DNA of 22,662 nt, from NCBI GenBank assembly GCA_002348385.1, contig DEBD01000021.1:42352-65013 (forward strand). The letters run 5' to 3'. Positions 7,197 through 15,551 of the stretch are shown piece by piece; position 1 is the stretch's first letter; each line of letters starts with the position of its first letter. Source of the DNA: Gammaproteobacteria bacterium UBA2965. GTDB taxonomy: Bacteria; Pseudomonadota; Gammaproteobacteria; Pseudomonadales; Azotimanducaceae. A program made the position numbers and the translations under genes. The notes beneath the pieces are model-generated. The model had not been told where the DNA came from. It was given only the letters and a program-made list of their open reading frames with translations, and did not search any database.

Positions 7197-9611
7197 GTGC
7201 TTGAGCCTTACACGGTCCTCGACTTTACCGATGAGCGGGGCGAGCTTGGCCCCATGCTCCTCGCCGACCTGGGCGCCGACGTCATTCGCGTGGAGCCTGC
7301 CGATGGCACCGCGGCGCGGCGCTGCCAACCCCTGGCGCCAGGTTCAGGTCAGAGCCTGCAGTTTCTCGCTTTCAACCGGAACAAACGCTCTATCGTGGTG
7401 GGAAGCGAGGAGCGCGAGGTGCTGCAAGCGCTGATTCGGCGCGCCCACTTTCTGTTCGAATCGTGGCCCAATGGCCTGCTGGGTGCCTACGGCCTGGATT
7501 TTGAGGCCGTCAAAGCCATCAACCCGCGCATCGTACATGTCTGCGTGTCCCCCTTCGGGCGCGACGGACCCCACGCCGAATACGCAGCCAACGATCTCAG
7601 CCTGGTAGCCATGGGCGGTCCCGTGTCTTTGCAGGGCGTGAGCGATCGGGCGCCTGTGCGCTTGAGTGTTCCCCAGGTATGGCGCCATGCCGGCGCCGAG
7701 GCCGCGGTGGCCGCCATGGCAGCGCACGCACGGCGCCTCAAAACGGACAGCGCCCTATTCGTAGACGTGTCCGCCCAATGTGCAATGACGTGGACCATGC
7801 TCAACGCAATGGACGCCTACGCCATTCAAGGCGCCGACTTTGAACGCGGCGACTCAACGATGAATAGCGGTGCCGCCAGGATCGACATTCGCCACGAAGC
7901 GGCCGACGGTCACCTCATCGCGCTGCCCATGTCACGCACCATCCTGGGTTGCCTGCCGTGGATGATCGAAGACGGCATAGCGGACCGTTCACTGGAAGAG
8001 GAGATCGATTGGCCGGCCTACGATCAGAACGCTCGAGACCCCAACGCTCCCTCCTTCAACGTGCAAGACGGAACAGCCCTGTGCCGACGATTTTTCGCCA
8101 AGCATACCCGCGCGGAACTCTATGAGTTCGGATTGTCGCGCGGCATTTCTCTGGCTCCCATCAACGAACTCTCCGAGCTGCTGGCTCTGGAGCACCTGGA
8201 CACGCGCGATTACTGGCGACCCGCGGCCATCGCAACCCAGACCGTTCGCAGTCCCGGCCCCTGGTCCAAACCCTCCAGCGGCCCCCTGCAGATCCGTAAC
8301 GGCGCGCCCACCATCGACGAGCACGGCGCGGCAATCCGCGCGGAGCTCGCCGCCCCCGCCGCCGAGTCGCTTGGCGGTCCCGCTCCCGTTTCATCCAGCA
8401 ATCCGCTGCCTTTTGCCGGGCTGAAGGTCGCCGACTTCGCCTGGGTGGGCGTGGGTCCCATCACCACCAAATTTCTCGCCGACCACGGGGCCACCGTAAT
8501 CCGCGTGGAGTCGGAACTGCGGCCCGACGTGCTGCGTGGCGGCGGGCCCGCCAAAGACGGCATAGCGGGCCTGAACCGGTCCCAATTCTTTGGCGACTTC
8601 AACACGTCGAAACAGAGCATCACCCTGGATATGAATCACCCCGACGCCCAGGACATCGCTCGCCGCCTGGCCGCCTGGTCGGACGTGGTAGTAGAGAGTT
8701 TCGCGCCGGGAGCAATCAGCCGCATGGGCCTGGGCTACGACGCGGTAAGCGAAATCAATCCTTCGGTGGTGATGCTGAGCACATGCCTCATGGGCCAGAC
8801 GGGACCCGCCCACAGGATGGCGGGCTACGGCTACCACACCGCCGCCATCGCCGGGTTTTATGCAATCACCGGCTGGCCAGACCTGCCACCAAGCGGCCCC
8901 TGGGTGGCCTATACCGACACCGTGGCGCCGCGCTTTGCGTCCACCATTCTGGCTGCCGCACTGGATCGTCGGCGCCGCACCGGCGAGGGCTGCTACATCG
9001 ACCTTGCACAGCTGGAAGCATCGCTGCATTTCCTGGGCCCCGAATTGCTGGACCTGCAGGTGAACGGCCGCAGTGCCACACGAATGGGCAATCGAAGCCC
9101 GTTTTGCGCACCCCAGGGGTGTTATCCGTGTGCGGGTGACGACCAATGGTGCGCCATCGGCGTAGACAGCAACGACCAGTGGCGCGCACTGTGCATGGCA
9201 ATGGATCGACCCGATTGGGCCAGCGACGCCGCGCTGGCAGAGGTGGCCCAAAGGCTGGAACGGCATGATGAGATCGATGCCGGCATATCCGCCTGGACCC
9301 AAACACGCGCGCCCTCCGACGTCATGACAATCCTGCAGAACGCGCGCGTGCCCAGCGGCGTCGTTCAACGCAGCAGCGATCTGCTGCAGGATCCCCAGTA
9401 CGGCCACCGCGGATTCTATCGTTACATGGACCATGCCGAGATGGGCCACATTCCTTACGCGGGGCACCAATATCGCATCAGCGATTACGACAACGGCCCA
9501 AGGGCGCCAGCACCCCTGATCGGAGAGCACAGCTTCATGGTGCTCAGCGAGATCCTGAAAATGTCCGACGAGGAGATCGGCGCCGCCTACGCCAGCGGCG
9601 CAGTGAACTAA
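7197..9611 (+). CDS. Tandem-fused family III (CaiB/BaiF-type) CoA-transferase
   Basis: An 804-residue protein made of two CaiB/BaiF units, about residues 1-390 and 403-804, joined by an Ala/Pro-rich linker. Both halves have the opening LxDxxxxxGxxxxxxLADxGAxVIRVE pattern (5-33 and 410-438) and the SFAPGA/SWPNG-like loop. Family III enzymes form an aspartyl-CoA thioester on an Asp. In the second half this maps to Asp574 (AYTDT), followed by GEGCYIDLAQLEAS. In the first half the aligned residue is about Gln160 (SVPQVW), so only the C-terminal half seems catalytic. Single-unit enzymes are about 400 residues and form interlocked dimers, so the fusion may build a pseudodimer in one chain. The start is GTG 7197 with a GAGGGG site 5 nt upstream. 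It probably moves CoA onto the acid oxidised by the upstream SDR. Confidence 0.92.
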   Translation: MLEPYTVLDFTDERGELGPMLLADLGADVIRVEPADGTAARRCQPLAPGSGQSLQFLAFNRNKRSIVVGSEEREVLQALIRRAHFLFESWPNGLLGAYGLDFEAVKAINPRIVHVCVSPFGRDGPHAEYAANDLSLVAMGGPVSLQGVSDRAPVRLSVPQVWRHAGAEAAVAAMAAHARRLKTDSALFVDVSAQCAMTWTMLNAMDAYAIQGADFERGDSTMNSGAARIDIRHEAADGHLIALPMSRTILGCLPWMIEDGIADRSLEEEIDWPAYDQNARDPNAPSFNVQDGTALCRRFFAKHTRAELYEFGLSRGISLAPINELSELLALEHLDTRDYWRPAAIATQTVRSPGPWSKPSSGPLQIRNGAPTIDEHGAAIRAELAAPAAESLGGPAPVSSSNPLPFAGLKVADFAWVGVGPITTKFLADHGATVIRVESELRPDVLRGGGPAKDGIAGLNRSQFFGDFNTSKQSITLDMNHPDAQDIARRLAAWSDVVVESFAPGAISRMGLGYDAVSEINPSVVMLSTCLMGQTGPAHRMAGYGYHTAAIAGFYAITGWPDLPPSGPWVAYTDTVAPRFASTILAAALDRRRRTGEGCYIDLAQLEASLHFLGPELLDLQVNGRSATRMGNRSPFCAPQGCYPCAGDDQWCAIGVDSNDQWRALCMAMDRPDWASDAALAEVAQRLERHDEIDAGISAWTQTRAPSDVMTILQNARVPSGVVQRSSDLLQDPQYGHRGFYRYMDHAEMGHIPYAGHQYRISDYDNGPRAPAPLIGEHSFMVLSEILKMSDEEIGAAYASGAVN

Positions 9612-9618
9612 GGCCCGG

Positions 9619-10575
9619 TCAACCGGCGCCGGCGAAAAAGCTCGCCGGGTTGTCCACGAACAGCGTCTGAATGTCTTGCTCGGTTGCCCCCATCTCCAGC
9701 AGATCGGGAATTACGAACCGGTGTATATAGAGAAACTGTTCCGGATTCGCGCGCATAAACTCGTGCTCGTGGGGAATGCTGCCATCGGGAAGTTCTTTGT
9801 GGATATGCAGGCACACACAGTCGTGTGAGGGACACAGCCGGTCCGTATAGCCCCCATCCATCAGCCGCTTCATGGTCACCGTGCGCATGTGCGGGCTCAC
9901 CAGCCTGCCCGGATAACGGTCCAGCCCCAGATAGCAGCCCTGATCCAGAATCCATTTCAGGTATTCGGTATCGGTGGTGTCGTTGCTGTGATCGATCTTG
10001 ACCCGAGTCAGGTCCACGCCCTCCTCCCGAAAGATCTCGATCTGACGCCGCGCCACATGCCCGGTGGGGTAGGAATGCACCATGATGGGTACGCCGGTCG
10101 CGACATGCGCCCGGGCTACCGCACGCGCCATGACCTCCAATGGCGGGGTAACCCCGTCGAAATCCGCCGCACACTTCAACAGCCCGGCTTTGACATCGGT
10201 GCCGCGAAACCCTTCCTCGATGTCGCGAATAAACTCGGCGGCCATCTGGTTGGGTCCAACGCCATGCAGAAAGCGCGGCACGTCCAGCCACCACCCGGTG
10301 ACGTTAATGATATTGATCCCTGAGGCTTCGGAGACCTCGCGCAGCAGCGATGCGTTGCGCCCCAGATCGAAGGTAGTGGCATCCACCATGGTCTTTACGC
10401 CTAGCTCGGCCGCGCGGCGCAGCGCGGCCACGGCACGCGCGCGCCAATCCGGCCCCAGCAGATCCGGATAGCATTCCGATATACCGGTTCCAGAGACCAT
10501 CACATGCTCGTGCATGAGCGTGAAGCCGAGCTGGCTGCTGTCTATGGGGCCGCAGACGCTGTTCACCTGGGTCAC
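9619..10575 (-). CDS. Phosphotriesterase-family (amidohydrolase superfamily) hydrolase
   Basis: A 318-residue TIM-barrel metal hydrolase. The metal ligands are visible: HEH at 22-24, Lys134 in GLLKCA (likely carboxylated), His167 (VHSYPTG), His196 (KIDHSN) and Asp252 (PSHDC). The N-terminus VNSVCGPIDSSQLGFTLMHEH fits phosphotriesterase-related proteins, many of which are lactonases rather than true phosphotriesterases. The frame is open to 10689, but a GGGGAGGA ribosome site (10588-10581) 5 nt before GTG 10575 fixes the start. It lies downstream of the ABC importer genes on the same strand with a 177-nt gap that contains a 16-bp palindrome, so it may have its own control. Its stop is 7 nt from the convergent CoA-transferase stop. 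It may open a lactone or ester imported or made nearby. Confidence 0.9.
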   Translation of the reverse strand: MTQVNSVCGPIDSSQLGFTLMHEHVMVSGTGISECYPDLLGPDWRARAVAALRRAAELGVKTMVDATTFDLGRNASLLREVSEASGINIINVTGWWLDVPRFLHGVGPNQMAAEFIRDIEEGFRGTDVKAGLLKCAADFDGVTPPLEVMARAVARAHVATGVPIMVHSYPTGHVARRQIEIFREEGVDLTRVKIDHSNDTTDTEYLKWILDQGCYLGLDRYPGRLVSPHMRTVTMKRLMDGGYTDRLCPSHDCVCLHIHKELPDGSIPHEHEFMRANPEQFLYIHRFVIPDLLEMGATEQDIQTLFVDNPASFFAGAG

Positions 10576-10654
10576 GACAATCCTCCCCGTGGTCGTCGCC
10601 CGTGATGTTAAGCTTGTTGCACGACACTGGATAGGTTTGATTTCGAGCGCGTCG

Positions 10655-10670
10655 TGGTGGTGCACCACCA
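10655..10670. promoter_or_regulatory. Perfect 16-bp palindrome, candidate operator
   Basis: TGGTGGTGCACCACCA is a complete self-complementary palindrome. It lies 80 nt upstream of the phosphotriesterase-family start at 10575 and outside any convincing coding frame. Gapless palindromes of this size are typical of dimeric repressor sites. A second inverted repeat (AGGCCG, 6 nt, CGGCCT) at 10722-10739 lies closer to the ATPase stop but lacks a T-run, so it is not called as a terminator. Confidence 0.45.
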
Positions 10671-10752
10671 ACACCCATTTCGCCAGCACGTGGTCGCCGA
10701 GCCGCGGGTTGGCTTTCGATCAGGCCGACCGACCGGCCTCACCGTATAGCCG

Positions 10753-11838
10753 TCAGGTTCTCAGTAACGCGACACTGGATGCAGCAAAGGTGGCCAGCAC
10801 GGGTTGCCCGGGTTCGAACCGATGGGCGTTCTGAGAGAGTTCCGCAACACGCCACTCACCATCGGCGCCGTCTCCCAAACGGCAGACATATTGCCGCACA
10901 TCACCCAGATACACGCTCGAGACAATGGTGGCTTCCAGAGCGTTTTCGAGACTCGGATCCGGACCCTCGTCCGCGGCACGGATGCGCACGTGCTCAGGCC
11001 GCACACAACATTGCACCTTCGATCCCACGTCAGGCGCGGTGCGGCTGGAAACCATGATCTCGCCAGCGGTCGTCGTCACCCTCACCGCGTCGCCCGAGGC
11101 GGCCACCGCGCCGCCGAGAAAGTTCGCCTCGCCCAGAAAATCGGCAACGAAACGCGTCGCCGGCTGGCTATAGACCTCCTCAGGAGTGCCCAGCTGCACG
11201 ATCTCGCCCTCGTTCATCACCGCGACGCGGTCGGCCATGGACAGAGCTTCTTTCTGATCGTGAGTCACGTAGATCGCCGTCACGCCGGTTTCCTTGACCA
11301 GGGTTTTCAACTCGTCGCGCATATGCAGCCGCAAGCGCGCATCCAGGTTGCTCAACGGTTCATCGAACAACAGGCAGCGGGTACCGGCGGCCAATGCCCG
11401 AGCGAGCGCCACGCGTTGCTGCTGCCCCCCTGACAGCTGGTTGGGCTTGCGCTGTGCAAACTCCGCCATCTGCACACGTTCCAGCTGCTCCATGGCCACG
11501 CGGCGCCGCGCGTCGCGCGAAGCGCCGCTCATCCTTGGCCCGAACTCCACGTTCTCCAGCACGGTCATGTGCGGCCACAGGGCATAACCCTGAAATACCA
11601 GTGCGGTGCCTCTTTGGTCCACTGGCAATTCCGTCACGTCCTCTCCATCGAAGGCAATGCCGCCCGATGTGGGCCGTATCAATCCCGCCACCAGCCTCAG
11701 CAGCGTGGTTTTGCCACACCCGCTGGGGCCCAGCAGAAAAAAGAACTCGCCGGAGGCGATGCTGGCGGAGACTTTTGAGACCGCCGGCCGATCGACACCA
11801 TCGTAGGCCTTGCTGATGGCCTGTAGCGCTATCTCCAT
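10753..11838 (-). CDS. ABC importer ATPase (FbpC/PotA-like)
   Basis: A 361-residue cytoplasmic ATPase of the carbohydrate/iron/polyamine (CUT1/FbpC) subfamily. Walker A GPSGCGKTT is at 37-45, the Q-loop at VFQGYALWPHMTV (81-93), the signature LSGGQQQR at 135-142, Walker B LLFDEP at 156-161, the D-loop SNLDAR at 163-168 and the H-loop His193. The last roughly 120 residues form a TOBE-like regulatory domain (CVRPEHVRIR). It is the last gene of the importer operon, starting 28 nt after the permease stop with a GGAA ribosome site. It would energise import of whatever the lipoprotein at 13618-15033 binds. Confidence 0.95.
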   Translation of the reverse strand: MEIALQAISKAYDGVDRPAVSKVSASIASGEFFFLLGPSGCGKTTLLRLVAGLIRPTSGGIAFDGEDVTELPVDQRGTALVFQGYALWPHMTVLENVEFGPRMSGASRDARRRVAMEQLERVQMAEFAQRKPNQLSGGQQQRVALARALAAGTRCLLFDEPLSNLDARLRLHMRDELKTLVKETGVTAIYVTHDQKEALSMADRVAVMNEGEIVQLGTPEEVYSQPATRFVADFLGEANFLGGAVAASGDAVRVTTTAGEIMVSSRTAPDVGSKVQCCVRPEHVRIRAADEGPDPSLENALEATIVSSVYLGDVRQYVCRLGDGADGEWRVAELSQNAHRFEPGQPVLATFAASSVALLRT

Positions 11839-11866
11839 GCTATTTCCGGTCTGATGCTATGAATCT

Positions 11867-13621
11867 TCATGCGCGAAACACCATTCCCAGTCGCTTGCCC
11901 AACAGCAGGCTTGCAGCCGCCATGGTGGCGCCCAGAAGCAGAATGCCATACACACCCATGGCTGCCGCCTGATTGACGGCCTCCGGGGATCCGGTGGATG
12001 TTGCCAGCCGATAGATCTGCTTGGTAATCGGATAGTGCTCGGGCGTCTGCGCCAGAATGAGAGAATCGCTCACCTCGAGCATGTGAAAGGAAAAAGTCAG
12101 AACCGCCGCGGCAATGATGTTGGCCGCAATGAGCGGAGCGGTAATCCGAAGCCCGGTGCCCAACCTCGATGCACCCAGATTGCGTGCCGCTTCTTCCAGC
12201 GCTTCGGACACCTGCTGCAGCCCGGCTGAAACCCCTCTCACCACGAAGGGGATGCGCCGCATTGCGTACGCCACCACCAGAATGACGAAGGGGTTCTCGG
12301 TGGGCCCAAACGACTCCAGCCACGAGCCTTGCGCTGTTATGGCAACATACCCGGCCGCGAGAATCAGCCCGGGTACCGCCAAGGGCAACATGCATAGGCC
12401 GTCAAGAACCGACCGCCCTACGATCTTGCTTCGAATGATGACCCAGGCCGCGGCCGCGCCAATGACAATGTCGATCACGGTGGCAATGCCCGCGTACTTC
12501 AGGCTGTTGATGATGCTGTTCAGCGACTCCGGACTGGTAAACACGAATATCAGGTGCCGCAGCGTATATTCCTGGGGTAGCACCGAATTGACCCAATGGT
12601 CAGAGACTCCAAGCAGCACGACACCGATATGGGGTAGCACCGACAAGAGCACCACGCCGCCGAACAGTATCCACGCAAGCGCGGTTCCCAGGGCTCCAAG
12701 CTCTGTGGTCTCTGCCGCCACGGACGCCTTGGTAGAACCCACCTGGGTGTTGCGGCCCAGGAAGAACCGGCCCATGAGGTAAAAGCTAACCGAGGCACTG
12801 AGCATGATAAACACCAGACTGTAGGTACGCGGTGTTACCTCGGAGGTGGCAAGTTCCTTAAATATGGTCACGGGCGTCAGGTGCTCGTACCCCACGATCA
12901 CCGGCGTGCCAATATCGGTGAACGCCCAGATGAACACGATAGTCCCGCCGGCGAACAAACCCGGCATGAGCAACGGCAGCGTGACACGCCAGAAGGTCTG
13001 AAAACGCGACGCTCCCAGGTTTCGAGCCGCCTGCATGTAGGCGGGGTCGATGTTCGCCAGCGCCGCCGACAGATTGAGATAAAGAATTGGGAACAGGTGC
13101 AGCGCCTGCAGGATGACCACCCCGGTAAAACCACTGCCCAGCCAATCCGGCGGCAGCCCCTCGGCCATGTCGATGAGGCCCAGATCCTCCAGCATGATAT
13201 TGAGCACGCCGAACTGGCCCAGAAACCGTTTGATCGCGATGGCGCCAACAAACGGGGGGAGAATCAGCGGTAGCAGCAACAGCATGGCCAGCACGTTGAT
13301 GCCGCGAAAGGTGTAGCGAGCCCGGATAACGGCAAGGGGTAGCGCGATCACGATGCACACCGCCGTGGTGATGACGGCCAGCAACGTCGTGTTGCCCAGT
13401 TCGGACATCAGAATGGGATTGGATACCACCCGCTCGAACCAGTACCCGTCCAGCTCACCCTCGCTGTAGAACCCCACACTGATGGTTTCCATGATAGGGA
13501 CCAGCAGAAACAGCGTGATGACCACCACGATGACTGCCGCAACCAGGGCCGCCGGGCGCTCCTCGCGAAAGGTCGAGCGCAGGCGTCCTGAGGCCAGCGT
13601 GGGCAACAGATTGCGAATCAA
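11867..13621 (-). CDS. ABC importer double permease (FbpB-like, two BPD domains)
   Basis: A 584-residue inner-membrane protein with about 12 hydrophobic segments in two homologous halves, the layout of ferric-iron FbpB/thiamine ThiP-type permeases. Each half has an EAA loop that contacts the ATPase: QAARNLGASRFQTFWRVTLP in the first half and EAARNLGASRLGTGLRITAP in the second. The start codon is TTG at 13621-13619, overlapping the TGA stop of the binding-protein gene (TTGA), with GAAGAGGA 6 nt upstream inside that gene; this points to translational coupling. Because both halves are in one chain, no second permease gene is needed. Confidence 0.93.
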   Translation of the reverse strand: MIRNLLPTLASGRLRSTFREERPAALVAAVIVVVITLFLLVPIMETISVGFYSEGELDGYWFERVVSNPILMSELGNTTLLAVITTAVCIVIALPLAVIRARYTFRGINVLAMLLLLPLILPPFVGAIAIKRFLGQFGVLNIMLEDLGLIDMAEGLPPDWLGSGFTGVVILQALHLFPILYLNLSAALANIDPAYMQAARNLGASRFQTFWRVTLPLLMPGLFAGGTIVFIWAFTDIGTPVIVGYEHLTPVTIFKELATSEVTPRTYSLVFIMLSASVSFYLMGRFFLGRNTQVGSTKASVAAETTELGALGTALAWILFGGVVLLSVLPHIGVVLLGVSDHWVNSVLPQEYTLRHLIFVFTSPESLNSIINSLKYAGIATVIDIVIGAAAAWVIIRSKIVGRSVLDGLCMLPLAVPGLILAAGYVAITAQGSWLESFGPTENPFVILVVAYAMRRIPFVVRGVSAGLQQVSEALEEAARNLGASRLGTGLRITAPLIAANIIAAAVLTFSFHMLEVSDSLILAQTPEHYPITKQIYRLATSTGSPEAVNQAAAMGVYGILLLGATMAAASLLLGKRLGMVFRA

Positions 13622-15033
13622 GTAGCGTCCTCTTCGGCCACCTGGCGATACTGGTCGCGAAAGAACGTCACCCAGCCGGTGACGATGAGGTCGCGCTGCT
13701 TGCGGTCGGCCAGCAGTCGATTAGTCTCGGCCACACGCTCGCGGGTGGCAACGTTATCAGGCAGCCGGTTGAACAGCGCAACGCGCTCCGGGGGGAAATC
13801 CGTTTCGATGAGCCGCTGCTTTGCCGCCTTGAGAAAGTCCACATTGCGCACCGCGGCGGCCCACACCAGCTGGCGCAGCAAACCGTAGCTGTCGTTCCAC
13901 AACTGGGTGTCCACTTCCATGGTCTGACCCACCTCATAGGGATTGACGATGCTGGGCAGCAACTCCCCCGCATAGTGCTCGTAGACATCCCGCCGGATTG
14001 GCTGACGCCCCAGCGCCTTTAAGCTCGGGCCGTCCGCATGGCCCACCGGAAGTGCCCACAGTGCCTGTCCCCGCGCGGACAGCACGAAGTCGACGAAGCG
14101 CTGGGCGAGCAGCGGGTTGACCGGATTCTTCAATATGGCAATGGGGTCGGGGTTGAACGACGTCTGGCCACGGGGGCTCAGATATACCAGCGTTTCCGGA
14201 TACTTAGCCATGCGGTTGGTGCCGTAGAAATCGATGCACGTGGTAACCAGAGCCTCCCCCGAAGGCAGGGCTTCTGCGGCGTCTCCCGCGCCCGCATAGA
14301 AGCGCTTAGCGTTGCCCAGAATACTCAACAGCTTCGCCCACCCTGCCTGCCAGGTGGGCTCGGACTGAACGATCATCTCGTAGCTTGCTGCCGCGGACCC
14401 GGATTGTGCCGGGTCCGCCAGACCCACTAGATCGAACAATCGCGGCGAGCCCAGGTCTTCCCAGCGCGTGGGTGTTGGCAGCCTCATCCGATCGAGCAAC
14501 TGCTTGTTGTAGAAGATTCCAAACCCGCTTACCGCCGACCCGCACCACAGGCCGTCCGGATCACACATGGCGAGCCCGCCGAAGGTATCGGGAATGTTGT
14601 CTCTGACCTCAGACTTGAGCTGCATGGTATGCAGAATTCCCTCCGCGGCCATGCGCGTGAAGTTGAAGTCACCCCCGCCCCACACCACGTCGATGCCCGA
14701 TCGCTCGGCATTTTCGTACACGTTGCGAAGATGATTGAGAATCGACGACGAACCGCCACCCACGTCGCGCCACTCGAACGTCACCCGCTCCCCGAATGCC
14801 TCGGCGTGGTAGCGCGCATACGCCGTTTCGTACTCGTATTGAATGTCGGTGTTGTGCGGGCTGATGAGCACAAGTTTGACCTCGGGGAGCTCTGCGAGGG
14901 TCTTGCCGTACTTTCGCACCAATGCGTCGTCCCCCGCTGTGGGCCCGCTCGGCGACTCACCGCATGCACCCAGCAGCGCAGCGACCACCGCCAGGATCAG
15001 TCCGGCAAACCTACCGGAGTGTGGATAATTCAT
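13618..15033 (-). CDS. ABC importer solute-binding lipoprotein, iron/Fbp-like
   Basis: A 471-residue exported binding protein. The leader has a hydrophobic stretch and a lipobox LLGAC with the lipidated residue Cys24. The frame is open up to 15126, but ATG 15033 with a GGGGAAGGA site gives a normal lipoprotein leader. The mature part begins with KLVLISPHNTDIQYEYE and EWRDVGGGSSSI, as in family 1/6 binding proteins annotated for Fe3+-type importers; it is longer than a classical FbpA (about 330). It is first in the operon with permease and ATPase. The ligand is not evident: no siderophore or iron-regulation genes are near, and the phosphotriesterase-family neighbour suggests an organic ligand is possible. 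Confidence 0.9.
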   Translation of the reverse strand: MNYPHSGRFAGLILAVVAALLGACGESPSGPTAGDDALVRKYGKTLAELPEVKLVLISPHNTDIQYEYETAYARYHAEAFGERVTFEWRDVGGGSSSILNHLRNVYENAERSGIDVVWGGGDFNFTRMAAEGILHTMQLKSEVRDNIPDTFGGLAMCDPDGLWCGSAVSGFGIFYNKQLLDRMRLPTPTRWEDLGSPRLFDLVGLADPAQSGSAAASYEMIVQSEPTWQAGWAKLLSILGNAKRFYAGAGDAAEALPSGEALVTTCIDFYGTNRMAKYPETLVYLSPRGQTSFNPDPIAILKNPVNPLLAQRFVDFVLSARGQALWALPVGHADGPSLKALGRQPIRRDVYEHYAGELLPSIVNPYEVGQTMEVDTQLWNDSYGLLRQLVWAAAVRNVDFLKAAKQRLIETDFPPERVALFNRLPDNVATRERVAETNRLLADRKQRDLIVTGWVTFFRDQYRQVAEEDAT

Positions 15034-15061
15034 GTGTGGCGTCCTTCCCCAACTGCGCAAT

Positions 15062-15088
15062 AGTATAGCCCCGCTGTTCGATGCCCAA
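15062..15088 (-). promoter_or_regulatory. Candidate sigma-70 promoter of the ABC importer operon
   Basis: Reading the minus strand, TATACT (15067-15062) is a good -10 match placed about 28 nt before the ATG at 15033. The best -35-like hexamer is TTGGGC (15088-15083), but the 15-nt spacer is short. An imperfect dyad with GTGTC/GACAC arms (15107-15111 and 15122-15126) lies just upstream and could be an activator or repressor site. Positional evidence only. Confidence 0.35.
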
Positions 15089-15207
15089 ACCAGCAACCCC
15101 CCCACTGTGTCTGCCAAATCTGACACCTTACGACGCCATCACACAGCCGCGTCCGAGGGCCTCTGTTTCAGTAGTAGAATTGGCCGGTTAGCCAGCTGAA
15201 ACTACGG

Positions 15208-15300
15208 ATGCGATATCGTCCCATAGGAAACTCGGACCCGAACGTCTGCGTGATTCGCATGGGATGCCGGGCCACAGGGAGTCTGACTTGCCACGCATGA
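15208..15300 (+). pseudogene. Remnant: N-terminus of an aldo/keto reductase
   Basis: This 30-codon plus-strand reading begins MRYRPIGNSDPNVCVIRMGC and ends at a TGA. It matches the start of aldo/keto reductases of the type M.YR.LGNSDL.VSVIG.GC.A.G, after which about 300 residues are missing. No ribosome site is obvious. It overlaps by 4 nt the next remnant in another frame. The match is short but follows the family consensus position by position, so I call a decayed gene start with moderate confidence. Confidence 0.45.
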
Positions 15301-15535
15301 CCGACCAGGTGCTCGCCGAGTTCCTGGAACAAACCCACGTCGGCTTGCCGAAAAATTTGTGGGTCGCGGAGATCCCGCCAACATCCCGGCGATTGAGCAA
15401 TTCTTCGCCAACATGCGCACGGAGCCGCGTTTGCTGTTCAGACTCGAGCCCACAATCTGGCGAGCCATCGACATGCGACGCTACCAAGGCAAGCGTGCCG
15501 ATCGCCAATACCAGGCTAACAGAGAGTCGGACTGA
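15297..15535 (+). pseudogene. Frame-broken remnant resembling a PPOX/FMN-binding-fold protein
   Basis: Two protein-like pieces lie in different frames. From ATG 15297, MTDQVLAEFLEQTHVG looks like the start of pyridoxamine-phosphate-oxidase-like proteins. From about 15344 the frame changes and LAEKFVGRGDPANIPAIEQF (then MRTEPRLLFRLEPTIWRAID, RRYQGKRAD) runs to the TGA at 15533-15535, resembling the last helix and strand of such proteins. The middle (roughly 80-100 residues with the flavin site) is absent. The simplest reading is an internal deletion with a frameshift. The family call is tentative. The rest of 15034-15551 holds only the promoter candidate and the aldo/keto reductase remnant. 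Confidence 0.4.
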
Positions 15536-15551
15536 AGGCCGATCCGCCCGA

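Noticed and set aside
8391..9530. Long open frame on the minus strand inside the CoA-transferase gene
   Set aside because: It is the antisense shadow of a strongly recognisable CoA-transferase in GC-rich DNA; its translation shows no motif.
9604..9640. GC-rich dyad between the convergent CoA-transferase and phosphotriesterase genes as a terminator
   Set aside because: The short stems lack a U-run on either strand, and part lies inside coding sequence.
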